Positions 31,386 through 39,125 of a stretch of DNA of 64,000 nucleotides are shown in pieces. Numbering within the stretch: position 1 is the stretch's first letter; each line of letters begins with the position of its first letter. Under the pieces are notes generated by a model. It was not told where the DNA came from. It did no database searches and saw only the letters and a program-made list of their open reading frames with translations. The stretch covers positions 3,132,501-3,196,500 of the forward strand of contig NZ_CP029773.1 in assembly GCF_003205835.1 (NCBI RefSeq), written 5' to 3'. Made by a program: the position numbers and the translations under genes. The DNA comes from Stenotrophomonas maltophilia. GTDB taxonomy: Bacteria; Pseudomonadota; Gammaproteobacteria; Xanthomonadales; Xanthomonadaceae.

Positions 31386-31459
31386 TACCGGATAGAGCTC
31401 GCACAGCAGACTGCCTCGCACCGGCTGACCCGGCCGTCCTTTCTCCCTCGAGACCCTCC

Positions 31460-32062
31460 ATGAAGCTGTACTACGCGCCCTACACCTGCTCGCTGTCGCC
31501 CCATATCGTGCTGCGTGAGCTTGGCCTGCCCTTCGAGCTGGTCAAGGTCGACAACGCCAGCAAACAGACCGCCGATGGTCGCGATTTCCGCACCATCAAC
31601 CGCAAAGGCTATGTCGCGGCGCTGGAGCTGGATGACGGGCAGGTGCTGACCGAAGGCCCGGCCATCGTCCAGTACCTGGCCGATCTGAAACCCGGATGCA
31701 CGCTGGCCCCACCCGTCGGCAGCTGGGAGCGGGTACGACTGCAGGAATGGCTGAACTTCGTGACCAGCGAGTTCCACGCCGGCTCGGCGCCGCTGTTCAA
31801 CGCCGATCTGCCGGAAGCGGCCAAGGCCTTCTTCCGGCAGAAGCTGTTCAAGCGTTTCGACCTGCTGCAGGAGACGTTGGCAACGCAGGACTTTCTCATG
31901 GGACCAGACTTCAGCGTCGCCGATGCCTACCTTTTCACGGTGCTTGGCTGGTGCCGCTTCTTCTCCATCGATCTGGCGGCGTGGCCGGCGCTGCCTGCCT
32001 ATGCCCGCAGGATCAACGCACGACCGGCCGTGCAGGCGGCGCTACGCGCAGAGGCCGCGTGA
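31460..32062 (+). CDS. glutathione S-transferase, beta class (GstA-like)
   Basis: 200 residues. N-terminal thioredoxin fold with YYAPYTCSLSPHIVL, where Cys10 is the beta-class catalytic residue, followed by LTEGPAIVQYLAD (glutathione site) and an all-helical C-terminal domain with FSVADAYLF. Cytosolic detoxification or redox enzyme. Start ATG 31460 matches the family; upstream codons would add an unrelated leader. Controlled probably by the divergent LysR protein. Confidence 0.92.
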   Translation: MKLYYAPYTCSLSPHIVLRELGLPFELVKVDNASKQTADGRDFRTINRKGYVAALELDDGQVLTEGPAIVQYLADLKPGCTLAPPVGSWERVRLQEWLNFVTSEFHAGSAPLFNADLPEAAKAFFRQKLFKRFDLLQETLATQDFLMGPDFSVADAYLFTVLGWCRFFSIDLAAWPALPAYARRINARPAVQAALRAEAA

Positions 32063-32063
32063 T

Positions 32064-32091
32064 GTGGAGCCGAGCACAGGCTCGGCGCTAC
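32064..32091 (-). repeat. SMAG variant supplying a stop codon
   Basis: On the minus strand GTAGCGCCGAGCCTGTGCTC begins the hairpin; its GTAG contains the TAG stop of the gene at 32088-32336. It also follows the GST stop on the plus strand, so it serves two convergent genes. Confidence 0.8.
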
Positions 32092-32336
32092 ACCTTTCCA
32101 GCCGGCTTCTTTGGTGGATCCTCACAGACCCGGTGCTGCACCACCGTCTCGCCGACCTTCCATTCCTTCGCGACCCTGCAGCGCTCCTTGGATTTCTGCA
32201 CAGAGACCGCTGCAGCGTTCGCCTCGTCAGCCGCAGCAGTCTGCTGGCGTTCCAGCCACACCGAGGGCGGCGCTGGAGGTGTGGCCAGTACCGGACCCGC
32301 AAGCAGGACCAGACCCACCAGCAACACCGTCCTCAT
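32088..32336 (-). CDS. small exported protein of unknown function
   Basis: 82 residues. A signal peptide (RTVLLVGLVLLAGPVLA) precedes a charged helical body with two Cys (KERCRVAKEW and HRVCEDP) that may form a disulfide in the periplasm, and a basic tail. ATG overlaps the stop of the preceding small membrane protein gene (ATGA), so the two are coupled. No family recognised. Confidence 0.7.
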   Translation of the reverse strand: MRTVLLVGLVLLAGPVLATPPAPPSVWLERQQTAAADEANAAAVSVQKSKERCRVAKEWKVGETVVQHRVCEDPPKKPAGKV

Positions 32337-32545
32337 GCAGCCACCGCCCGGCCACCGAGCAGGCGCGCCGGCAGCATGAACAGCGCGCGCAGGAAGGCGA
32401 ACAGGGCCGAGAAGGTGATGCCGACCAGGCGGAACGGCAGGCTCAGCAGCCACACGAACGGCCAGGCGATCAGGGCGAGGATCGCCAGCGGCCAGCACAG
32501 CACGAACAGCAGGCACCATACACCGAGCGCGAACAGGGTCTTCAT
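32333..32545 (-). CDS. small two-helix membrane protein
   Basis: 70 residues, almost entirely hydrophobic, with two membrane segments (residues 3-30 and 33-55) and a basic end. AAGGAGACCGTG before ATG 32545 is a strong ribosome site. It is the first of two tiny coupled genes. Function unknown; it looks like an inner-membrane partner of the exported 82-residue protein. Confidence 0.7.
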   Translation of the reverse strand: MKTLFALGVWCLLFVLCWPLAILALIAWPFVWLLSLPFRLVGITFSALFAFLRALFMLPARLLGGRAVAA

Positions 32546-32680
32546 CACGGTCTCCTTGTGGCGGCACCCTGCCGCCTGCGGACACCTTGGCGCTCCGCCC
32601 TGGCCGCCCGCAAACGGTTTGCGACGAAACCCGGGCTGGGGGCGATGAAACCGATTGCGGGGAAACCGGAGATTCAGGAG

Positions 32681-32706
32681 GTTGCCGGCCAGCGGCCGGC
32701 ACAACC
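32681..32706. repeat. SMAG-like hairpin (GTTG/CAAC-flanked)
   Basis: TGCCGGCCAGCGGCCGGCA stem loop lying 9 bp past the PhoD stop. The usual CTAC end is replaced by CAAC, so it is a degenerate member. Confidence 0.75.
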
Positions 32707-32714
32707 GCAGGGAT

Positions 32715-34304
32715 TTACACCGGGACCGCGCCCGGACGGCCGTGGGTCACCTGGAAACGCGCCGCGGTGCGCACCGCAGCGTCCGCACGCAGCACGCTGT
32801 CGGCGAAGCGCAGTTCCGCATCCACGGTCTGCCGGTTCAGCTGCAGCTTCCACCAGCCACGGCGGTCCCCGTCGAAATAGCGGATGTGCGGGTTCTGCGG
32901 TATCGACGGCCCGTAATACGGTCCATACGGTGTGTCGTCGCCGCCACTACTGATCGCTGGAGCGATGAATTCGGTGGCCACGACCGGCGCACTGGCGGCA
33001 TCGAAGTCCAGCTTCAGGTCGTTGACGAAGGTGGAATGCCAGTCGCCGCCCAGCACGATGGCATTGCCCTGCCCGCCTGCCTGCATCGCCTGCAGCAGCC
33101 GGTTGCGTGCGGCGGGATAGCCATCCCAGGCGTCATTCCAGAAGCGCTCGCGTGGCGTGCCGCCGTCCAGCCGCAGCTGCGCCATCAGCAGCTGCTGCAC
33201 CACCACGTTCCAGCGCGTGCCTTGCGCGGCGGCCATCGACTGCGCGAACCACGCCTCCTGGCCCATGCCGAGCATGCTCATGCGCGGGTCCAGTGCGGCA
33301 TCACAGCGTGGTGACTCGCCGACGCCACAGGGATTGGCCGGGCGGAACTGGCGGCAATCGAGCAACGTCAGCTGTGCCAGGTCGCCATAGCGCAGGCGCC
33401 GATGCACGCGAAGACCGCCATTGCCCGCTGGCGTACTACGCATCGGCAGGTGCTCGTAGAACGCGCGGTAGGCCGCCGCACGACGCACGATGAAATCTTC
33501 GGTCGATACACCGGGCTTTTCCGGGTGGATGCCGGAGTAATCGTTCTGCACTTCATGGTCGTCCCAGATCACCGCGAACGCATGTGCGGCGTGCGCGGCC
33601 TGCAGATCCGGATCGAGTTTGTATAGCGCGTACTGGTCACGGTAGCGCTCCAGGCTGACGGTCTCGCCACTGAAGCGTTGCGCATCCAGCGCACGACCAC
33701 GCGCGTTCTGCAGCGGGCTGTATTCGTACAGGTAGTCACCCGCGTGGAGCACCAGGTCGACATCGCTCTGTGCGATATCGCGCAGGACCGGGTAGTAGCC
33801 GCTGTTCCAGGCCTGGCAGGTGCACAGGGCCAGCCGCAGCTGCTGCAGTTGCGTGTCCAGCGGCGGCGCGGTGCGGAAGTGGCCGACCGCGCTTTCCTCA
33901 TCGCCGTCGCAGGCGAAACGGTAGTAGTAGTCGCGGCCTGGGCGCAGGCCGTTGACCTCCACGTGCACCGAATGCGCCAGCTCGGGCACCGCGGCCGCAG
34001 TCCCCCGCTGCACCAGCCGGCGCATGCCCGGGTCCTCGGCCACGAACCAGCGCACCGGCACCGCCCGCGACGGCATGCCGCCGCCATTGAGCGGGTCCGG
34101 TGCCAGCCGCGTCCACAATACGGCCCCCTGTGGATCCGGATCACCGGCGGCGACACCGAGGGTGAACGGATCGCGCCCCAGCCGCGGCCGTGGGCCGGCC
34201 GTGGCCAGCCCCGGCATCGCCGCCAGCGCGATCGCCGCCCCCGTGCCCTGCCACGCCATGCGCAGCAGGCGACGACGGCTTTCCGGATCGACAGGCCCGC
34301 GCAT
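32715..34304 (-). CDS. phoD: PhoD-type alkaline phosphatase/phosphodiesterase
   Basis: 529 residues. A twin-arginine signal (SRRRLLRMAW, then a hydrophobic stretch) exports a folded metalloenzyme. The N-terminal Fn3-like PhoD domain (residues 45-150) precedes the calcineurin-like catalytic domain with LHAGDYLYEY, IWDDHEVQNDY and GGDWHSTFVNDL, which supply Fe/Ca ligands. It hydrolyses phosphate mono- and diesters in the periplasm or outside. Its ATG overlaps the TonB receptor stop (TGATG), so the enzyme and receptor are made together, suggesting phosphate or phosphoester scavenging. Confidence 0.93.
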   Translation of the reverse strand: MRGPVDPESRRRLLRMAWQGTGAAIALAAMPGLATAGPRPRLGRDPFTLGVAAGDPDPQGAVLWTRLAPDPLNGGGMPSRAVPVRWFVAEDPGMRRLVQRGTAAAVPELAHSVHVEVNGLRPGRDYYYRFACDGDEESAVGHFRTAPPLDTQLQQLRLALCTCQAWNSGYYPVLRDIAQSDVDLVLHAGDYLYEYSPLQNARGRALDAQRFSGETVSLERYRDQYALYKLDPDLQAAHAAHAFAVIWDDHEVQNDYSGIHPEKPGVSTEDFIVRRAAAYRAFYEHLPMRSTPAGNGGLRVHRRLRYGDLAQLTLLDCRQFRPANPCGVGESPRCDAALDPRMSMLGMGQEAWFAQSMAAAQGTRWNVVVQQLLMAQLRLDGGTPRERFWNDAWDGYPAARNRLLQAMQAGGQGNAIVLGGDWHSTFVNDLKLDFDAASAPVVATEFIAPAISSGGDDTPYGPYYGPSIPQNPHIRYFDGDRRGWWKLQLNRQTVDAELRFADSVLRADAAVRTAARFQVTHGRPGAVPV

Positions 34305-36547
34305 CAGAAGCGCACGGTAGCGGTGGCCATCACCTGGCGCGGCGCGCCGACCTGCATGGTCGCCAGGCTGCGGGTCGGGTCAGCGGCGTAGGTACCGTTG
34401 GTGTTGATCGAGGACAGGTAGCGCTTGTCGGTCAGGTTGGTCAGGTTCAGCGCTACGGTCAGGTTCTGCGCCGGGCCGAGCTTGCCGAAGTCATAGGCCG
34501 CCGAGGCGTTGACCAGCCAGTAGCTCGGCACCGACACATCGTTGGTATAGGTCACATAGCGCTTGCCGACATGGTTGGCGGCCAGGCGCAGGTCCCACGG
34601 GCCCGGGGTCCACGCCAGGGTGCTGGCGAACATCCATTCCGGGGTGTCGACGGTCGTCTTGCCGCGGGTCGGCACCACGCCGTTGTTCACGTAGTCGTTG
34701 TCGTAGGTGCTGTCATTCCAGGACAGCGCATTGGACCAGGTCAGGTCCTGCATCGGCTTCAGCTGCAGGGTCGCCTCGGCGCCGCGGCTGGTCACCGACC
34801 CGACGTTGGAGAACAGTGCCGGGCAACCGAGGATGCCCACGCACTGCGCGATGGCCAGCAGGCGGTTGTCGAACTTGACGTCGTACACCGCCACCGAGGC
34901 TTCATAGCCGCGGCCGTAGCCACGCCAACCGAGCTCGATGGTGCGCGACTGTTCCGGCTTGAGGTTCTTCGCGCTGGCATCGAAGGCGGCCTGCGGCACA
35001 TTGAACGGGCTGCCCACGCCCAGCGCATAGGCGGCGACGTTCTTGGCGAACGAACCGAAGATCTCGTTGCCTTCGTTGAGCTTGAAGTTGAAGCCGGCCT
35101 GCGGCAGCAGGCCCTTCTTCGAGGTCAGGCTGCTGTTGTTGGCATAGCTGCCCAGCGGCGTGCGCACGCTGGTGCGGGTGTGCGGCGACTTCGCACCGAT
35201 GTCGATGGTCAGGCGATCATCGAACAGGCGGAAGCGGTCCTGCACGTAGAACTGGCGGGTGATGGTGGTGTAGCGCTGGTGCCACACGCGCTGGTCCGGG
35301 TTGCGCAGGAAGAAGTCGTCGGTGATCGGGCCGTCGATGTAGTAGAAGTTGCGCTGCACGCTGTGGCCGTTGTCCTCGTACCAGAGGCCCGCTTCCAGTT
35401 CGTGGCCACCGACGTTCCAGGTGAACGCCGAGGTCACGCCGGTACGGTCGATCGCGTACTCGGTGGTGCGGATCGAGATCGGAATCTCGCGGCTGGTGCC
35501 CGGGTTGGACGGATTGGACGGGCTGAACCAGTGGCCCTGGCCACGGTTGCTGTGGTTGTAGACATTGACCTTCAAGCGCATCGACTCGTTCAGGCCGAAA
35601 TCGCCGGCAATGCTGGACAGGTCATCGTTGCGCAGGCCGTGGCCGGAGTAGTACGCATCCCACGGGCTGTTGACGCCGCCACTGAATTTGCCGCGTGCGG
35701 CGGCGACGGCGCGATCCCAGTCCGGCGCGTAGTTGTCCCAGTCCCAGCCGAGGCGATCGATCATCTCCAGCGACAGATCCTGGTAATCGGCCTCGACGCG
35801 GCGCGAGGCGTTGAACAGCGCGGTGATCTTGCTGTCCGTTCCGAAGTTGTATGTGGCCTTGCCATTGAACTGCTTCAGCTCCTGCGAGCCCTTGCCCTTC
35901 CACTTGTCACCTTCCGAATACACACCGGACAGGTAGGCAGCAAAGCCCTGGTGCTCACCGGTCTCCAGGCGCGCATAGCTGCGGCGTGCGCTGTCACTGC
36001 CAAAGCTCTGTGCCAGCACGACCCCATATTCGGTGGACGGATCGATCGAGTAGAACTGGAACACGCCGCCGAGGTTGCTGGTGGACGGCGTACCCAGTGC
36101 GCCGATGCCGGTGGAGACCTCCGCACCGCCCAGGTTCTCGCTGATCACCGCGCGGCTGATGTGCAGGCCGTTGCTGTTGCCATAGGCCATGTTGCCCAGC
36201 GGGATGCCATCAAGGGTGTAGCCCAGGCGGTTCTGGTTGAAGCCACGCAGGCTGATGGTGGTGGACCATTCGTAGGCGCCGGTGGCATCGGCCGATTCGA
36301 AATGCACGCCCGGCTTGGTCGCAAGCAGCTTCAGCGGATTGGCACCCGGCGGCAGCACCTTCATGTCCTCGGCGGTCACGCGCTGCACCTGGCGCGCTTC
36401 ACCGCGGCCGATCACCGAGATCGAGTCAAGGGTGGTAGCCGACTGCGCGTCGGGGGCGGGGGCGGTTTCAGCGACAGCCAGCGACGGCAGCGAAGCACAG
36501 ACCAGCAGGGCCAGCAGATTGCGGCGGAGCGGAGCGTGGGACGGCAT
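34304..36547 (-). CDS. TonB-dependent outer-membrane receptor
   Basis: 747 residues. A signal peptide (RRNLLALLVCASLPSLAVA) is followed by a TonB-box-like segment (TLDSISVIGRGE), a plug domain (residues 40-165) with STTISLRGFNQNRLGYTLDG, and a 22-strand barrel ending in the terminal-Phe signature TATVRF. It imports a ligand across the outer membrane using TonB energy. Translational coupling to PhoD suggests the ligand is an organophosphate, a released product, or a metal that PhoD needs; this is inference. Start ATG 36547 has AAGGAA 9 nt upstream. Confidence 0.92.
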   Translation of the reverse strand: MPSHAPLRRNLLALLVCASLPSLAVAETAPAPDAQSATTLDSISVIGRGEARQVQRVTAEDMKVLPPGANPLKLLATKPGVHFESADATGAYEWSTTISLRGFNQNRLGYTLDGIPLGNMAYGNSNGLHISRAVISENLGGAEVSTGIGALGTPSTSNLGGVFQFYSIDPSTEYGVVLAQSFGSDSARRSYARLETGEHQGFAAYLSGVYSEGDKWKGKGSQELKQFNGKATYNFGTDSKITALFNASRRVEADYQDLSLEMIDRLGWDWDNYAPDWDRAVAAARGKFSGGVNSPWDAYYSGHGLRNDDLSSIAGDFGLNESMRLKVNVYNHSNRGQGHWFSPSNPSNPGTSREIPISIRTTEYAIDRTGVTSAFTWNVGGHELEAGLWYEDNGHSVQRNFYYIDGPITDDFFLRNPDQRVWHQRYTTITRQFYVQDRFRLFDDRLTIDIGAKSPHTRTSVRTPLGSYANNSSLTSKKGLLPQAGFNFKLNEGNEIFGSFAKNVAAYALGVGSPFNVPQAAFDASAKNLKPEQSRTIELGWRGYGRGYEASVAVYDVKFDNRLLAIAQCVGILGCPALFSNVGSVTSRGAEATLQLKPMQDLTWSNALSWNDSTYDNDYVNNGVVPTRGKTTVDTPEWMFASTLAWTPGPWDLRLAANHVGKRYVTYTNDVSVPSYWLVNASAAYDFGKLGPAQNLTVALNLTNLTDKRYLSSINTNGTYAADPTRSLATMQVGAPRQVMATATVRF

Positions 36548-36627
36548 GGGGGCGGATTCCTTGGGCACGCTGGACGCCGAAGGGCGGCGTCGAAGGGCAG
36601 CAGCGGCGGAATCGTAGAAGCGTCGCG

Positions 36628-36644
36628 TTACATGTCATTTACAC
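36628..36644 (-). promoter_or_regulatory. possible degenerate Pho box before the receptor-phoD operon
   Basis: On the minus strand two TGTAA-type half sites are spaced 11 bp, the PhoB helical repeat. The consensus half is TGTCA, so the match is partial. Located about 80 bp before ATG 36547. Confidence 0.35.
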
Positions 36645-36690
36645 GCCACATACGGACGTTTGGCGTTTCGAATGGTTTGCCGGCCGTGGG

Positions 36691-36714
36691 GGGCCGGCCA
36701 GCGGCCGGCACTAC
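36691..36714 (-). repeat. SMAG repeat after dnaB
   Basis: CCGGCCAGCGGCCGGCACTAC stem loop, GTAG-headed on the minus strand, 2 bp from the dnaB stop. Confidence 0.85.
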
Positions 36715-36716
36715 GG

Positions 36717-38153
36717 TTATTCGAATGAACCGACCGAATCGTGGGCCAGGTTGTCGAAGCGGGTGTACTCGCCGAAGAACTTCAGCTTGCACGAACCGGT
36801 TGGGCCACCACGGTGCTTGCCGATGATGATCTCGGCCAGGCCCTTGTCCGGCGAATTCTCCTTGTTGTAGTAATCGTCGCGGTAGATGAAGACGATCATG
36901 TCCGCATCCTGCTCGATTGCGCCCGATTCGCGAAGGTCGGCCATCACCGGGCGCTTGTCGGTACGCGTTTCCAGCGAGCGGTTGAGCTGCGACAGCGCGA
37001 TCACCGGCACGTGCAGTTCCTTGGCCAGGCCCTTCAGCGAACGCGAGATCTCCGAGATTTCGGTCGCGCGGTTTTCGCTGTTGCCCGGCACGCTCATCAG
37101 CTGCAGGTAGTCGATCACCACCAGGCCCAGGTCATGTTCGCGCTTGAGGCGGCGGCACTTGGAGCGCAGCACTTCCGGCGACACGCCCGGCGTGTCGTCG
37201 ATGAAGATCTTGGTTTCCTTCAGCATCTTGATCGCGCTGGTGACGCGGCTCCAGTCCTCGTCTTCCAGCTGGCCGGTACGCAGGCGCTGCGCGTTGATGC
37301 GGCCGTTGGAGGAAATCAGGCGCATCGCCAGCTGCGATGCCGACATTTCCATCGAGAACACCGCCACGCCCTTCTTCGACTTGATCGCCGCGTACTCGGC
37401 GATGTTCAGCGCGAAGGTGGTCTTGCCCATGGCCGGGCGCGCGGCGAGGATGATCAGGTCGGTCGGCTGCAGGCCGGAGGTCATCGCATCGAAATCGTTG
37501 TAGCCGGTCGGCAGGCCGGTGATGTTGCCGCCGTTCTCGAAGCGACTGCGCAGCTCTTCGAAGGCATCCTTCAGAGCACCGGGCATCGCCACGAAATCGG
37601 TACGGCCGCGTGCGCCCTGTTCGGCGATGGCGAACACGCTCTTTTCCGCCGACGCCAGCAGCTCGCTGCTGTCACGGCCCTCGGGCTGGAAACCGTCGTT
37701 GACGATGTCGGTGCCCACCTGGATCAATTGCCGCAGCACCGCCTTGTCACGCACGATCTCGGCGTAGGCCACGATGTTGGCCGCCGACGGCGTGGTACTG
37801 GCCAGCTCGATCAGATAGGCACCATCGCCCACCAGTTCCATCTTGCCCTGCGATTCGAACCACTCGCCCAGGGTCACCGCATCGAACGGCCGCTCGCGTT
37901 CGGACAGCTCGCGGATCGCGCGGTAGATCATCTGATGATCACGGCGGTAGAAATCGCCTTCGGTCAACTGGTCATTGACCCGGTCATAGGCCTCCGGGGC
38001 CAGCATCAGGCCACCCAGCACCGCCTGTTCGGCTTCCACCGAATGGGGCGGCACCCGCAACTGGTCGATGCGCGACTCGTCGCGATCACGATCGCGATCA
38101 AAGCCATCACCGCGCTCTCTGCGGTTGGAACGGAAGCCGGGGCGAGCGGACAT
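36717..38153 (-). CDS. dnaB: replicative DNA helicase
   Basis: 478 residues. The hexameric helicase of the replication fork. It has an N-terminal helical collar (VPPHSVEAEQAVLGGLM) and a C-terminal RecA-like motor with Walker A ARPAMGKTTFALN, Walker B VVIDYLQLM, and the arginine finger region with SQLNRSLETR. An N-terminal tail is unusually charged (RRERGDGFDRDRDRDESR). AGGAAAC precedes ATG 38153. A single-copy core gene, useful for taxonomic placement. Confidence 0.97.
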   Translation of the reverse strand: MSARPGFRSNRRERGDGFDRDRDRDESRIDQLRVPPHSVEAEQAVLGGLMLAPEAYDRVNDQLTEGDFYRRDHQMIYRAIRELSERERPFDAVTLGEWFESQGKMELVGDGAYLIELASTTPSAANIVAYAEIVRDKAVLRQLIQVGTDIVNDGFQPEGRDSSELLASAEKSVFAIAEQGARGRTDFVAMPGALKDAFEELRSRFENGGNITGLPTGYNDFDAMTSGLQPTDLIILAARPAMGKTTFALNIAEYAAIKSKKGVAVFSMEMSASQLAMRLISSNGRINAQRLRTGQLEDEDWSRVTSAIKMLKETKIFIDDTPGVSPEVLRSKCRRLKREHDLGLVVIDYLQLMSVPGNSENRATEISEISRSLKGLAKELHVPVIALSQLNRSLETRTDKRPVMADLRESGAIEQDADMIVFIYRDDYYNKENSPDKGLAEIIIGKHRGGPTGSCKLKFFGEYTRFDNLAHDSVGSFE

Positions 38154-38498
38154 CTGCGGTGTTTCCTGCAAAAGTGGGCCAGACGAGTGTAGGCATGCGC
38201 CGACCCCGGCGGCCATGGACAAGCCTGTGGATAAGCCGTGGAGAAACGGGGGATATCCGCCAGTGCCTGTCCACTCTGGCGTGGGGGCGTCGCAGTGCCT
38301 GCGACGGGCGCCGTTGCGACGCCCGAGCGGGTCATTATCGCAGATCAGGCGATCAGGGTCGGACCCCGTGCAACGTACGGGCTCCGGCCTGCCCCGCTGG
38401 ACGTGGGGTCAGAGCCCGCCACTGCGCGACGGGATCCGCCCCTTGGCATGGCTGGGTCGGATCCCTCTGCAAAGCAGAGGGCTCTGACCCCCTCGGTC
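38154..38498. other. 345-bp gene-free region with family B repeats
   Basis: The left half holds the dnaB promoter region with no clear motif that I can support; the right half holds three GGGTC/GACCC hairpins listed separately. No gene seen. Confidence 0.65.
38356..38491. repeat. family B repeats: three tandem GGGTC...GACCC hairpins
   Basis: Three alternating copies lie at about 38356-38396, 38404-38447 and 38454-38491. The last is cleanest: GGGTCGGATCCCTCTGC and its near complement with GGGCTCTGACCCC. The same family occurs at 54415-54447 and 62510-62586. Confidence 0.85.
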
Positions 38499-39059
38499 TC
38501 AATCGCCCTTGACGTGAACCGCGATCAACGCCAGGAACCGGTCCACATAGCCCTGCAGGAATTTCTGCGTGCCCTCGTTGTGGATCGTGCCGTCGGCATC
38601 GATCAGACCGTCCTTGAAGTGGATGAATGCCTCGGGCTGACCCAGCACATGCATGTCCAGGAAGGCCAGGCTGTTGCGCAGGTGCTGCTGGGCCACAGCG
38701 GTGCCGATCTGGCCGATGGAGGCGCCGATCACCGCCGCCGGTTTGCCGGCAAACGCGCTGTCACCATACGGGCGCGAGCCGATGTCGATGGCGTTCTTCA
38801 GCACGCCCGGCACCGACCGGTTGTATTCCGGGGTCACGAACAGCACCGCATCGGCGGCACGGACCTGGTCCTTCAGCCGGGTACCCTGCGCCGGATACTG
38901 GCCATCGAAGTCCTGGTCGTACAGCGGCAGATCACCGATCTGCACGTACTGGAAGCGCGCACGGTCACCGGCAATCTTCTCCAGCGCATGGGCCAGTTTG
39001 CGGTTGCAGGAATCCTTGCGCAGGCTGCCGACGAACACGGCGATGGTGGGGACGGACAT
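38499..39059 (-). CDS. NADPH-dependent FMN reductase (ChrR/YieF-like)
   Basis: 186 residues. Flavodoxin-like fold: the phosphate loop VGSLRKDSCNRKLA, then VTPEYNRSVPGVLKNAIDIGSRP, diagnostic of the ChrR/YieF quinone and chromate reductase group. A soluble tetrameric flavoprotein, probably antioxidant, reducing quinones by two electrons. Length is typical. It stands apart from the asnB gene upstream by 66 bp and may be co-transcribed with it. Confidence 0.92.
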   Translation of the reverse strand: MSVPTIAVFVGSLRKDSCNRKLAHALEKIAGDRARFQYVQIGDLPLYDQDFDGQYPAQGTRLKDQVRAADAVLFVTPEYNRSVPGVLKNAIDIGSRPYGDSAFAGKPAAVIGASIGQIGTAVAQQHLRNSLAFLDMHVLGQPEAFIHFKDGLIDADGTIHNEGTQKFLQGYVDRFLALIAVHVKGD

Positions 39060-39125
39060 CGGGACATACTCCTCACGGTGCGGGAGGCCCAGCCTAGTCG
39101 CCGGGCCCTTGCATGCCGGTGAAGA

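Noticed and set aside
36628-36644. A firm Pho box
   Set aside because: Half sites read TGTAA rather than TGTCA, so I keep it only as low-confidence.
38154-38355. A DnaA-box cluster or origin near dnaB
   Set aside because: I see no cluster of TTATCCACA-like boxes; one TGTGGATAAG-like stretch near 38226 is a single match and dnaB is often far from the origin.
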